From Auanema rhodensis (taxonomy: Eukaryota > Nematoda > Chromadorea > Rhabditida > Rhabditidae), in contig OZ059899.1 in assembly GCA_964057225.1 (NCBI GenBank), positions 1,736,001-1,800,000 of the forward strand: a stretch of DNA of 64,000 bases, given 5' to 3'. The stretch's first letter is position 1. The number at the start of each line of letters is the position of its first letter. Below are positions 1 through 12,986 of this stretch, in pieces. The notes under the pieces are model-generated. The model had not been told where the DNA came from and did no database searches. It saw only the letters and a list, made by a program, of their open reading frames with translations. Made by a program: the position numbers and the translations under genes.

Positions 1-351
1 TCTTCAGGGTGAAAATTGAGGATATAAGTGTGAACTTATATCAGTTGATATCTCGGTGCATTTTTAAGCTAGCGCAAATCTGATAACACAGATCGACGCA
101 GCTTAAAAATCCGCATCGAATGCACTATACTACATTGAGAAACGCTTAATACAAAAATTAGTTATGATCGTTTGAAAAATGATGCATTAGTGTATGTTGA
201 GTTTCCATGTACACTCAACATTGCTTCCAAAAACATTTTGACAAAACTTTTTTTGAAAAATTTCGAAATAATTTAGCAAAAAGTAGATGTTTTCAGATTC
301 CATTTTTCAAGGCAAAGACGATGGACAATGTTATTCAACGAAAAAAATAAT

Positions 352-702
352 TCTTCAGGGTGAAAATCGAGGATATAAGTGTGAACTTATATCAGTTGAT
401 ATCTCGGTGCATTTTTAAGCTAGCGCAAATCTGATAACACAGATCGACGCAACTTAAAAATCCGCATCGAATGCACTATACTACATTGAGAAACGCTTGA
501 TACAAAAATTAGTTATGATCGTTTGAAAAATGATGCATTAGTGTATGTTGAGTTTCCATGTACACTCAACATTGCTTCCAAAAACATTTTGACAAAAATT
601 TTTTCGAAAAATTTCAAAATATATTATCAAAAAGTAGATGTTTTTAAATTCTTTTTTTCAAGGCAAAGACGATGAACAATGTTATTCAACGAAAAAATCA
701 AT
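352..702 (+). repeat. Subtype Z monomers (left-third family)
   Basis: Marks: G101A (gcaac), G296A with C301T and A302T (taaattctttt), G324A (atgaac) and an aatcaa ending. Starts: 352, 10882, 13338, 15795, 17901, 21060, 24570, 25623. A related form, Q, at 5266, 7021 and 9127 carries C143A/G144A (aaaaac) on the 5' side with the Z 3' end. Z is almost always followed by Y. The monomer at 24570 has gctcgata, and 24570 and 25623 share C54T. Confidence 0.8.
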
Positions 703-1053
703 TCTTCAGGGTGAAAATCGAGGATATAAGTGTGAACTTATATCAGTTGATATCTCGGTGCATTTTTAAGCTAGCGCAAATCTGATAACACAGATCGACG
801 CAGCTTAAAAATCCGCATCAAATGCACTATACTACATTGAGAAACGCTTGATACAAAAATTAGTTATGATCGTTTGAAAAATGATGCATTAGTGTATGTT
901 GAGTTTCCATGTACACTCAACATTGCTTCCAAAAACATTTTGACAAAAATTTTTTCGAAAAATTTCAAATAAATTTAGCAAAAAGTAGATGTTTTTAGAT
1001 TCCATTTCTCAAGGCAAAGACGATGGACAATGTTATTCAACGAAAAAATTAAT
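703..1053 (+). repeat. Subtype Y monomers
   Basis: Marks: G118A (catcaaatg), A268T with T269A (caaataaattt), T306C (tttctc), A347T. Starts: 703, 5617, 7372, 9478, 11233, 13689, 16146, 21411, 25974, 28431. A Y-like monomer at 19656 keeps G118, and the one at 18252 has A333G without T306C. Y is usually followed by X, a neighbour relation kept across most of the left half. Confidence 0.8.
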
Positions 1054-1404
1054 TCTTCAGGGTGAAAATTGAGGATATAAGTGTGAACTTATATCAGTTG
1101 ATATCTCGGTGCATTTTTAAGCTAGCGCAAATCTGATAACACAGATCGACGCAGCTTAAAAATCCGCATCGAATGCACTATACTACATTGAGAAACGCTT
1201 AATACAAAAATTAGTTATGATCGTTTGAAAAATGATGCATTAGTGTATGTTGAGTTTCCATGTACACTCAACATTGCTTCCAAAAACATTTTGACAAAAC
1301 TTTTTTTGAAAAATTTCAAAATAATTTAGCAAAAAGTAGATGTTTTTAGATTCCGTTTTTCAAGGCAAAGACGATGGACATTGTTATTCAACGAAAAAAT
1401 TAAT
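1054..1404 (+). repeat. Subtype X monomers
   Basis: Marks: C17T (ttgag), G148A, A247C with C254T (aaaac followed by seven T and g), A302G (ccgtttt), A347T. Starts: 1054, 5968, 7723, 9829, 11584, 16497, 22113, 26325, 28782. Forms without C17T lie at 18603, 27027 and 34749, the last with G148. The example at 1054 has a private gacattg near its end. Confidence 0.8.
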
Positions 1405-2457
1405 TCTTCAGGGTGAAAATCGAGGATATAAGTGTGAACTTATATCAGTTGATATCTCGGTGCATTTTTAAGCTACCGCAAATCTGATAACACAGATCGA
1501 CGCAGCTTAAAAATCCGCATCGAATGCACTATACTACATTGAGAAACGCTTAATACAAAAATTAGTTATGATCGTTTGAAAAATGATGCATTAGTGTATG
1601 TTGAGTTTCCATGTACACTCAACATTGCTTCCAAAAACATTTTGACAAAACTTTTTTTGAAAAATTTCAAAATAATTTAGCAAAAAGTAGATGTTTTTAG
1701 ATTCCGTTTTTCAAGGCAAAGACGATGGACAATGTTATTCAACGAAAAAATTAATTCTTCAGGGTGAAAATCGAGGATATAAGTGTGAACTTATATCAGT
1801 TGATATCTCGGTGCATTTTTAAGCTACCGCAAATCTGATAACACAGATCGACGCAGCTTAAAAATCCGCATCAAATGCACTATACTACATTGAGAAACGC
1901 TTGATACAAAAATTAGTTATGATCGTTTGAAAAATGATGCATTAGTGTATGTTGAGTTTCCATGTACACTCAACATTGCTTCCAAAAACATTTTGACAAA
2001 AATTTTTTCGAAAAATTTCAAATAAATTTAGCAAAAAGTAGATGTTTTTAGATTCCATTTTTCAAGACAAAGACGATGGACAATGTTGTTCAACGAAAAA
2101 ATTAATTCTTCAGGGTGAAAATCGAGGATATAAGTGTGAACTTATATCAGTTGATATCTCGGTGCATTTTTAAGCTAGCGCAAATCTGATAACACAGATC
2201 GACGCAGCTTAAAAATCCGCATCGAATGCACTATACTACATTGAGAAACGCTTGATACAAAAATTAGTTAAGATCGTTTGAAAAATGATGCATTAGTGTA
2301 TGTTGAGTTTCCATGTACACTCAGCATTGCTTCCAAAAACATTTTGACAAAAATTTTTTTGAAAAATTTCAGAATAATTTAGCAAAAAGTAGATGTTTTT
2401 AGATTCCATTTTTCAAGGCAAAGACGATGGACAATGTTATTCAACGAAAAAAATAAT

Positions 2458-5265
2458 TCTTCAGGGTGAAAATCGAGGATATAAGTGTGAACTTATATCA
2501 GTTGATATCTCGGTGCATTTTTAAGCTAGCGCAAATCTGATAACACAGATCGACGCAGCTTAAAAATCCGCATCGAATGCACTATACTACATTGAGAAAA
2601 ACTTAATACAAAAATTAGTTATGCTCGTTTGAAAAATGATGCATTAGTGTATGTTGAGTTTCCATGTACACTCAACATTGCTTCCAAAAACATTTTGACA
2701 AAAATTTTTTCGAAAAATTTCAAAATAATTTAGCAAAAAGTAGATGTTGTTAGATTCCATTTTTCAAGGCAAAGACGATGGACAATGTTATTCAACGAAA
2801 AAAATAATTCTTCAGGGTGAAAATCGAGGATATAAGTGTGAACTTATATCAGTTGATATCTCGGTGCATTTTTAAGCTAGCGCAAATCTGATAACACAGA
2901 TCGACGCAGCTTAAAAATCCGCATCGAATGCACTATACTACATTGAGAAACGCTTGATACAAAAATTAGTTAAGATCGTTTGAAAAATGATGCATTAGTG
3001 TATGTTGAGTTTCCATGTACACTCAACATTGCTTCCAAAAACATTTTGACAAAAATTTTTTCGAAAAATTTCAAAATAATTTAGCAAAAAGTAGATGTTT
3101 TTAGATTCCATTTTTCAAGGCAAAGACGATGGACAATGTTATTCAACGAAAAAATTAATTCTTCAGAGTGAAAATCGAGGATATAAGTGTGAACTTATAT
3201 CAGTTGATATCTCGGTACATTTTTAAGCTAGCGCAAATCTGATAACACAGATCGACGCAACTTAAAAATCCGCATCGAATGCACTATACTAAATTGAGAA
3301 ACGCTTGATACAAAAATTAGTTATGATCGTTTGAAAAATGATGCATTAGTGTATGTTGAGTTTCCATGTACACTCAACATTGCTTCCAAAAACATTTTGA
3401 CAAAAATTTTTTCGAAAAATTTCAAAATAATTTAGCAAAAAGTAGATGTTTTTAGATTCCATTTTTCAAGGCAAAGACGATGGACAATGTTATTCAACGA
3501 AAAAAATAATTCTTCAGGGTGAAAATCGAGGATATAAGTGTGAACTTATATCAGTTGATATCTCGGTGCATTTTTAAGCTAGCGCAAATCTGATAACACA
3601 GATCGACGCAGCTTAAAAATCCGCATCGAATGCACTATACTACATTGAGAAACGCTTAATACAAAAATTAGTTATGATCGTTTGAAAAATGATGCATTAG
3701 TGTATGTTGAGTTTCCATGTACACTCAACATTGCTACCAAAAACATTTTGACAAAAATTTTTTTGAAAAATTTCAGAATAATTTAGCAAAAAGTAGATGT
3801 TTTTAGATTCCATTTTTCAAGGCAAAGACGATGGACAATGTTATTCAACGAAAAAAATAATTCTTCAGGGTGAAAATCGAGGATATAAGTGTGAACTTAT
3901 ATCAGTTGATATCTCGGTGCATTTTTAAGCTAGCGCAAATCTGATAACACAGATCGACGCAGCTTAAAAATCCGCATCGAATGCACTATACTACATTGAG
4001 AAAAACTTAATACAAAAATTAGTTATGATCGTTTGAAAAATGATGCATTAGTGTATGTTGAGTTTCCATGTACACTCAACATTGCTTCCAAAAACATTTT
4101 GACAAAAATTTTTTCGAAAAATTTCAAAATAATTTAGCAAAAAGTAGATGTTGTTAGATTCCATTTTTCAAGGCAAAGACGATGGACAATGTTATTCAAC
4201 GAAAAAAATAATTCTTCAGGGTGAAAATCGAGGATATAAGTGTGAACTTATATCAGTTGATATCTCGGTGCATTTTTAAGCTAGCGCAAATCTGATAACA
4301 CAGATCGACGCAGCTTAAAAATCCGCATCGAATGCACTATACTACATTGAGAAACGCTTGATACAAAAATTAGTTAAGATCGTTTGAAAAATGATGCATT
4401 AGTGTATGTTGAGTTTCCATGTACACTCAACATTGCTTCCAAAAACATTTTGACAAAAATTTTTTCGAAAAATTTCAAAATAATTTAGCAAAAAGTAGAT
4501 GTTTTTAGATTCCATTTTTCAAGGCAAAGACGATGGACAATGTTATTCAACGAAAAAATTAATTCTTCAGAGTGAAAATCGAGGATATAAGTGTGAACTT
4601 ATATCAGTTGATATCTCGGTACATTTTTAAGCTAGCGCAAATCTGATAACACAGATCGACGCAGCTTAAAAATCCGCATCGAATGCACTATACTAAATTG
4701 AGAAACGCTTGATACAAAAATTAGTTATGATCGTTTGAAAAATGATGCATTAGTGTATGTTGAGTTTCCATGTACACTCAACATTGCTTCCAAAAACATT
4801 TTGACAAAAATTTTTTCGAAAAATTTCAAAATAATTTAGCAAAAAGTAGATGTTTTTAGATTCCATTTTTCAAGGCAAAGACGATGGACAATGTTATTCA
4901 ACGAAAAAAATAATTCTTCAGGGTGAAAATCGAGGATATAAGTGTGAACTTATATCAGTTGATATCTCGGTGCATTTTTAAGCTAGCGCAAATCTGATAA
5001 CACAGATCGACGCAGCTTAAAAATCCGCATCGAATGCACTATACTACATTGAGAAACGCTTAATACAAAAATTAGTTATGATCGTTTGAAAAATGATGCA
5101 TTAGTGTATGTTGAGTTTCCATGTACACTCAACATTGCTACCAAAAACATTTTGACAAAAATTTTTTTGAAAAATTTCAGAATAATTTAGCAAAAAGTAG
5201 ATGTTTTTAGATTCCATTTTTCAAGGCAAAGACGATGGACAATGTTATTCAACGAAAAAAATAAT
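2458..5265 (+). repeat. Two tandem 4-monomer HORs, order U-T-S-R (1404 bp each)
   Basis: Copies 2458-3861 and 3862-5265. Shared marks are U with gttgttag at 290-296, T with T165A, S with G8A/G58A/C133A, and R with T226A. Differences seen: the first U has a private change near 167 (tatgctcg), and the second S has G101 (gcagc) where the first has A101. The order U-T-S recurs far to the right (30, 36, 40 and 47-57 kb), which suggests U-T-S is an older unit reused by later HORs. Confidence 0.85.
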
Positions 5266-6318
5266 TCTTCAGGGTGAAAATCGAGGATATAAGTGTGAAC
5301 TTATATCAGTTGATATCTCGGTGCATTTTTAAGCTAGCGCAAATCTGATAACACAGATCGACGCAGCTTAAAAATCCGCATCGAATGCACTATACTACAT
5401 TGAGAAAAACTTAATACAAAAATTAGTTATGATCGTTTGAAAAATGATGCATTAGTGTATGTTGAGTTTCCATGTACACTCAACATTGCTTCCAAAAACA
5501 TTTTGACAAAAATTTTTTCGAAAAATTTCAAAATAATTTAGCAAAAAGTAGATGTTTTTAAATTCTTTTTTTCAAGGCAAAGACGATGAACAATGTTATT
5601 CAACGAAAAAATCAATTCTTCAGGGTGAAAATCGAGGATATAAGTGTGAACTTATATCAGTTGATATCTCGGTGCATTTTTAAGCTAGCGCAAATCTGAT
5701 AACACAGATCGACGCAGCTTAAAAATCCGCATCAAATGCACTATACTACATTGAGAAACGCTTGATACAAAAATTAGTTATGATCGTTTGAAAAATGATG
5801 CATTAGTGTATGTTGAGTTTCCATGTACACTCAACATTGCTTCCAAAAACATTTTGACAAAAATTTTTTCGAAAAATTTCAAATAAATTTAGCAAAAAGT
5901 AGATGTTTTTAGATTCCATTTCTCAAGGCAAAGACGATGGACAATGTTATTCAACGAAAAAATTAATTCTTCAGGGTGAAAATTGAGGATATAAGTGTGA
6001 ACTTATATCAGTTGATATCTCGGTGCATTTTTAAGCTAGCGCAAATCTGATAACACAGATCGACGCAGCTTAAAAATCCGCATCGAATGCACTATACTAC
6101 ATTGAGAAACGCTTAATACAAAAATTAGTTATGATCGTTTGAAAAATGATGCATTAGTGTATGTTGAGTTTCCATGTACACTCAACATTGCTTCCAAAAA
6201 CATTTTGACAAAACTTTTTTTGAAAAATTTCAAAATAATTTAGCAAAAAGTAGATGTTTTTAGATTCCGTTTTTCAAGGCAAAGACGATGGACAATGTTA
6301 TTCAACGAAAAAATTAAT

Positions 6319-6669
6319 TCTTCAGGGTGAAAATCGAGGATATAAGTGTGAACTTATATCAGTTGATATCTCGGTGCATTTTTAAGCTACCGCAAATCTG
6401 ATAACACAGATCGACGCAGCTTAAAAATCCATATCAAATGCACTATACTACATTGAGAAACGCTTGATACAAAAATTAGTTATGATCGTTTGAAAAATGA
6501 TGCATTAGTGTATGTTGAGTTTCCATGTACACTCAACATTGCTTCCAAAAACATTTTGACAAAAATTTTTTCCAAAAATTTCAAAATAATTTAGCAAAAA
6601 GTAGATGTTTTTAGATTCCATTTTACAAGGCAAAGACGATGGACAATGTTATTCAACGAAAAAAATAAT
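6319..6669 (+). repeat. Subtype P monomers
   Basis: Marks: G72C (ctaccg), G113A with C114T and G118A (ccatatcaaa), G255C (ttttttcc) and T307A (ttttacaag). Starts: 6319, 8074, 10180, 11935, 16848. It always follows X and precedes O or N. G113A/C114T removes one CpG and G255C another. Confidence 0.8.
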
Positions 6670-7020
6670 TCTTCAGGGTGAAAATCGAGGATATAAGTGT
6701 GAACTTATATCAATTGATATCTCGGTGCATTTTTAAGCTAGCGCAAATCTGATAACACAGATCGACGCAGCTTAAAAATCCATATCAAATGCACTATACT
6801 ACATTGAGAAACGCTTGATACAAAAATTAGTTATGATCGTTTGAAAAATGATGCATTAGTGTATGTTGAGTTTCCATGTACACTCAACATTGCTTCCAAA
6901 AACATTTTGACAAAAATTTTTTCGAAAAATTTCGAAATAATTTAGCAAAAAGTAGATGTTTTTAGATTCCATTTTTCAAGGCAAAGACGATGGACAATGT
7001 TATTCAACGAAAAAAATAAT
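6670..7020 (+). repeat. Subtype O monomers
   Basis: Marks: G44A (atcaattg, creating the palindrome caattg), G113A/C114T/G118A as in P, and A265G (tttcgaaat). Only two copies, at 6670 and 10531, in equivalent places of the two 11-mers. It looks like a hybrid with the 5' end of N, the middle of P and the 3' end of L. Confidence 0.75.
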
Positions 7021-8424
7021 TCTTCAGGGTGAAAATCGAGGATATAAGTGTGAACTTATATCAGTTGATATCTCGGTGCATTTTTAAGCTAGCGCAAATC
7101 TGATAACACAGATCGACGCAACTTAAAAATCCGCATCGAATGCACTATACTACATTGAGAAAAACTTAATACAAAAATTAGTTATGATCGTTTGAAAAAT
7201 GATGCATTAGTGTATGTTGAGTTTCCATGTACACTCAACATTGCTTCCAAAAACATTTTGACAAAAATTTTTTCGAAAAATTTCAAAATAATTTAGCAAA
7301 AAGTAGATGTTTTTAAATTCTTTTTTTCAAGGCAAAGACGATGAACAATGTTATTCAACGAAAAAATCAATTCTTCAGGGTGAAAATCGAGGATATAAGT
7401 GTGAACTTATATCAGTTGATATCTCGGTGCATTTTTAAGCTAGCGCAAATCTGATAACACAGATCGACGCAGCTTAAAAATCCGCATCAAATGCACTATA
7501 CTACATTGAGAAACGCTTGATACAAAAATTAGTTATGATCGTTTGAAAAATGATGCATTAGTGTATGTTGAGTTTCCATGTACACTCAACATTGCTTCCA
7601 AAAACATTTTGACAAAAATTTTTTCGAAAAATTTCAAATACATTTAGCAAAAAGTAGATGTTTTTAGATTCCATTTCTCAAGGCAAAGACGATGGACAAT
7701 GTTATTCAACGAAAAAATTAATTCTTCAGGGTGAAAATTGAGGATATAAGTGTGAACTTATATCAGTTGATATCTCGGTGCATTTTTAAGCTAGCGCAAA
7801 TCTGATAACACAGATCGACGCAGCTTAAAAATCCGCATCGAATGCACTATACTACATTGAGAAACGCTTAATACAAAAATTAGTTATGATCGTTTGAAAA
7901 ATGATGCATTAGTGTATGTTGAGTTTCCATGTACACTCAACATTGCTTCCAAAAACATTTTGACAAAACTTTTTTTGAAAAATTTCAAAATAATTTAGCA
8001 AAAAGTAGATGTTTTTAGATTCCGTTTTTCAAGGCAAAGACGATGGACAATGTTATTCAACGAAAAAATTAATTCTTCAGGGTGAAAATCGAGGATATAA
8101 GTGTGAACTTATATCAGTTGATATCTCGGTGCATTTTTAAGCTACCGCAAATCTGATAACACAGATCGACGCAGCTTAAAAATCCATATCAAATGCACTA
8201 TACTACATTGAGAAACGCTTGATACAAAAATTAGTTATGATCGTTTGAAAAATGATGCATTAGTGTATGTTGAGTTTCCATGTACACTCAACATTGCTTC
8301 CAAAAACATTTTGACAAAAATTTTTTCCAAAAATTTCAAAATAATTTAGCAAAAAGTAGATGTTTTTAGATTCCATTTTACAAGGCAAAGACGATGGACA
8401 ATGTTATTCAACGAAAAAAATAAT

Positions 8425-8775
8425 TCTTCAGGGTGAAAATCGAGGATATAAGTGTGAACTTATATCAATTGATATCTCGGTGCATTTTTAAGCTAGCGCG
8501 AATCTGATAACACAGATCGACGCAGCTTAAAAATCCGCATCGAATGCACTATACTACATTGAGAAACGCTTAATACAAAAATTAGTTATGATCGTTTGAA
8601 AAATGATGCATTAGTGTATGTTGAGTTTCCATGTACACTCAACATTGCTACCAAAAACATTTTGACAAAAATTTTTTTGAAAAATTTCAGAATAATTTAG
8701 CAAAAAGTAGATGTTTTTAGATTCCATTTCTCAAGGCAAAGACGATGGACAATGTTATTCAACGAAAAAAATAAT
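8425..8775 (+). repeat. Subtype N monomers
   Basis: Marks: G44A, G148A, T226A (gctacc), C254T and A266G (tttcagaat). Starts: 8425, 12286, 14742, 17199, 20358. A76G is shared only by 8425 and 12286, the two 11-mer copies. R (3511, 4915, 8776) is the same without G44A. Confidence 0.8.
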
Positions 8776-11700
8776 TCTTCAGGGTGAAAATCGAGGATAT
8801 AAGTGTGAACTTATATCAGTTGATATCTCGGTGCATTTTTAAGCTAGCGCAAATCTGATAACACAGATCGACGCAGCTTAAAAATCCGCATCGAATGCAC
8901 TATACTACATTGAGAAACGCTTAATACAAAAATTAGTTATGATCGTTTGAAAAATGATGCATTAGTGTATGTTGAGTTTCCATGTACACTCAACATTGCT
9001 ACCAAAAACATTTTGACAAAAATTTTTTTGAAAAATTTCAGAATAATTTAGCAAAAAGTAGATGTTTTTAGATTCCATTTTTCAAGGCAAAGACGATGGA
9101 CAATGTTATTCAACGAAAAAAATAATTCTTCAGGGTGAAAATCGAGGATATAAGTGTGAACTTATATCAGTTGATATCTCGGTGCATTTTTAAGCTAGCG
9201 CAAATCTGATAACACAGATCGACGCAGCTTAAAAATCCGCATCGAATGCACTATACTACATTGAGAAAAACTTAATACAAAAATTAGTTATGATCGTTTG
9301 AAAAATGATGCATTAGTGTATGTTGAGTTTCCATGTACACTCAACATTGCTTCCAAAAACATTTTGACAAAAATTTTTTCGAAAAATTTCAAAATAATTT
9401 AGCAAAAAGTAGATGTTTTTAAATTCTTTTTTTCAAGGCAAAGACGATGAACAATGTTATTCAACGAAAAAATCAATTCTTCAGGGTGAAAATCGAGGAT
9501 ATAAGTGTGAACTTATATCAGTTGATATCTCGGTGCATTTTTAAGCTAGCGCAAATCTGATAACACAGATCGACGCAGCTTAAAAATCCGCATCAAATGC
9601 ACTATACTACATTGAGAAACGCTTGATACAAAAATTAGTTATGATCGTTTGAAAAATGATGCATTAGTGTATGTTGAGTTTCCATGTACACTCAACATTG
9701 CTTCCAAAAACATTTTGACAAAAATTTTTTCGAAAAATTTCAAATAAATTTAGCAAAAAGTAGATGTTTTTAGATTCCATTTCTCAAGGCAAAGACGATG
9801 GACAATGTTATTCAACGAAAAAATTAATTCTTCAGGGTGAAAATTGAGGATATAAGTGTGAACTTATATCAGTTGATATCTCGGTGCATTTTTAAGCTAG
9901 CGCAAATCTGATAACACAGATCGACGCAGCTTAAAAATCCGCATCGAATGCACTATACTACATTGAGAAACGCTTAATACAAAAATTAGTTATGATCGTT
10001 TGAAAAATGATGCATTAGTGTATGTTGAGTTTCCATGTACACTCAACATTGCTTCCAAAAACATTTTGACAAAACTTTTTTTGAAAAATTTCAAAATAAT
10101 TTAGCAAAAAGTAGATGTTTTTAGATTCCGTTTTTCAAGGCAAAGACGATGGACAATGTTATTCAACGAAAAAATTAATTCTTCAGGGTGAAAATCGAGG
10201 ATATAAGTGTGAACTTATATCAGTTGATATCTCGGTGCATTTTTAAGCTACCGCAAATCTGATAACACAGATCGACGCAGCTTAAAAATCCATATCAAAT
10301 GCACTATACTACATTGAGAAACGCTTGATACAAAAATTAGTTATGATCGTTTGAAAAATGATGCATTAGTGTATGTTGAGTTTCCATGTACACTCAACAT
10401 TGCTTCCAAAAACATTTTGACAAAAATTTTTTCCAAAAATTTCAAAATAATTTAGCAAAAAGTAGATGTTTTTAGATTCCATTTTACAAGGCAAAGACGA
10501 TGGACAATGTTATTCAACGAAAAAAATAATTCTTCAGGGTGAAAATCGAGGATATAAGTGTGAACTTATATCAATTGATATCTCGGTGCATTTTTAAGCT
10601 AGCGCAAATCTGATAACACAGATCGACGCAGCTTAAAAATCCATATCAAATGCACTATACTACATTGAGAAACGCTTGATACAAAAATTAGTTATGATCG
10701 TTTGAAAAATGATGCATTAGTGTATGTTGAGTTTCCATGTACACTCAACATTGCTTCCAAAAACATTTTGACAAAAATTTTTTCGAAAAATTTCGAAATA
10801 ATTTAGCAAAAAGTAGATGTTTTTAGATTCCATTTTTCAAGGCAAAGACGATGGACAATGTTATTCAACGAAAAAAATAATTCTTCAGGGTGAAAATCGA
10901 GGATATAAGTGTGAACTTATATCAGTTGATATCTCGGTGCATTTTTAAGCTAGCGCAAATCTGATAACACAGATCGACGCAACTTAAAAATCCGCATCGA
11001 ATGCACTATACTACATTGAGAAACGCTTGATACAAAAATTAGTTATGATCGTTTGAAAAATGATGCATTAGTGTATGTTGAGTTTCCATGTACACTCAAC
11101 ATTGCTTCCAAAAACATTTTGACAAAAATTTTTTCGAAAAATTTCAAAATAATTTAGCAAAAAGTAGATGTTTTTAAATTCTTTTTTTCAAGGCAAAGAC
11201 GATGAACAATGTTATTCAACGAAAAAATCAATTCTTCAGGGTGAAAATCGAGGATATAAGTGTGAACTTATATCAGTTGATATCTCGGTGCATTTTTAAG
11301 CTAGCGCAAATCTGATAACACAGATCGACGCAGCTTAAAAATCCGCATCAAATGCACTATACTACATTGAGAAACGCTTGATACAAAAATTAGTTATGAT
11401 CGTTTGAAAAATGATGCATTAGTGTATGTTGAGTTTCCATGTACACTCAACATTGCTTCCAAAAACATTTTGACAAAAATTTTTTCGAAAAATTTCAAAT
11501 ACATTTAGCAAAAAGTAGATGTTTTTAGATTCCATTTCTCAAGGCAAAGACGATGGACAATGTTATTCAACGAAAAAATTAATTCTTCAGGGTGAAAATT
11601 GAGGATATAAGTGTGAACTTATATCAGTTGATATCTCGGTGCATTTTTAAGCTAGCGCAAATCTGATAACACAGATCGACGCAGCTTAAAAATCCGCATC

Positions 11701-12636
11701 GAATGCACTATACTACATTGAGAAACGCTTAATACAAAAATTAGTTATGATCGTTTGAAAAATGATGCATTAGTGTATGTTGAGTTTCCATGTACACTCA
11801 ACATTGCTTCCAAAAACATTTTGACAAAACTTTTTTTGAAAAATTTCAAAATAATTTAGCAAAAAGTAGATGTTTTTAGATTCCGTTTTTCAAGGCAAAG
11901 ACGATGGACAATGTTATTCAACGAAAAAATTAATTCTTCAGGGTGAAAATCGAGGATATAAGTGTGAACTTATATCAGTTGATATCTCGGTGCATTTTTA
12001 AGCTACCGCAAATCTGATAACACAGATCGACGCAGCTTAAAAATCCATATCAAATGCACTATACTACATTGAGAAACGCTTGATACAAAAATTAGTTATG
12101 ATCGTTTGAAAAATGATGCATTAGTGTATGTTGAGTTTCCATGTACACTCAACATTGCTTCCAAAAACATTTTGACAAAAATTTTTTCCAAAAATTTCAA
12201 AATAATTTAGCAAAAAGTAGATGTTTTTAGATTCCATTTTACAAGGCAAAGACGATGGACAATGTTATTCAACGAAAAAAATAATTCTTCAGGGTGAAAA
12301 TCGAGGATATAAGTGTGAACTTATATCAATTGATATCTCGGTGCATTTTTAAGCTAGCGCGAATCTGATAACACAGATCGACGCAGCTTAAAAATCCGCA
12401 TCGAATGCACTATACTACATTGAGAAACGCTTAATACAAAAATTAGTTATGATCGTTTGAAAAATGATGCATTAGTGTATGTTGAGTTTCCATGTACACT
12501 CAACATTGCTACCAAAAACATTTTGACAAAAATTTTTTTGAAAAATTTCAGAATAATTTAGCAAAAAGTAGATGTTTTTAGATTCCATTTTTCAAGGCAA
12601 AGACGATGGACAATGTTATTCAACGAAAAAAATAAT

Positions 12637-12986
12637 TCTTCAGGGTGAAAATCGAGGATATAAGTGTGAACTTATATCAGTTGATATCTCGGTGCATTTT
12701 CAAGCTAGCGCAAATCTGATAACACAGATCGACGCAGCTTAAAAATCCGCATCGAATGCACTATACTACATTGAGAAAAACTTAATACAAAAATTAGTTA
12801 TGATCGTTTGAAAAATGATGCATTAGTGTATGTTGAGTTTCCATGTACACTCAACATTGCTTCCAAAAACATTTTGACAAAAATTTTTTCGAAAAATTTC
12901 GAAATAATTTAGCAAAAAGTAGATGTTTTTAGATTCCATTTTTAAGGCAAAGACGATGAACAATGTTATTCAACGAAAAAATCAAT
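12637..12986 (+). repeat. 350-bp monomer: the only length variant in the window
   Basis: The C at monomer position 308 is missing (tttttaagg instead of tttttcaagg) near base 12944. Every later monomer is shifted by one base. The monomer is otherwise an L subtype (T65C, C143A/G144A, A265G) with the 3' end of subtype Z (G324A, then aatcaa), so it is also a hybrid. It stands out against 181 monomers of exactly 351 bp. A sequencing or assembly error in a T run is possible. Confidence 0.9.

Larger units (their letters stand above)
1..2457 (+). repeat. Mixed block of seven monomers at the left edge
   Basis: Monomers at 1, 352, 703, 1054, 1405, 1756 and 2107. The subtype order is (unassigned)-Z-Y-X-(X/W intermediate)-W-V. 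The first monomer has C17T, A247C and A265G plus a private change near position 294. The monomer at 352 has a private change around positions 269-276 (tattatc instead of tttagc). The one at 1405 has G72C of W with A247C and A302G of X. The Z-Y-X order is the same as in the blocks to the right, so this is an older or edge copy of the same cassette. Confidence 0.8.
5266..12986 (+). repeat. Two tandem 11-monomer HORs (3861 bp period)
   Basis: Copy 1 is 5266-9126, order Q-Y-X-P-O-Z/Q-Y-X-P-N-R. Copy 2 is 9127-12986, order Q-Y-X-P-O-Z-Y-X-P-N-L. Shared private marks support real duplication: the Y monomers at 7372 and 11233 both read aatacattt at about 267-275, and the N monomers at 8425 and 12286 both have A76G (gcgcgaat). 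The copies differ at the sixth monomer (7021 has aaaaac, 10882 has aacgc), at position 306 of the N monomer, and in the last monomer (R versus L with the one-base deletion). Each 11-mer is itself a 5-mer and a 6-mer built on the same Y-X-P core. Confidence 0.85.
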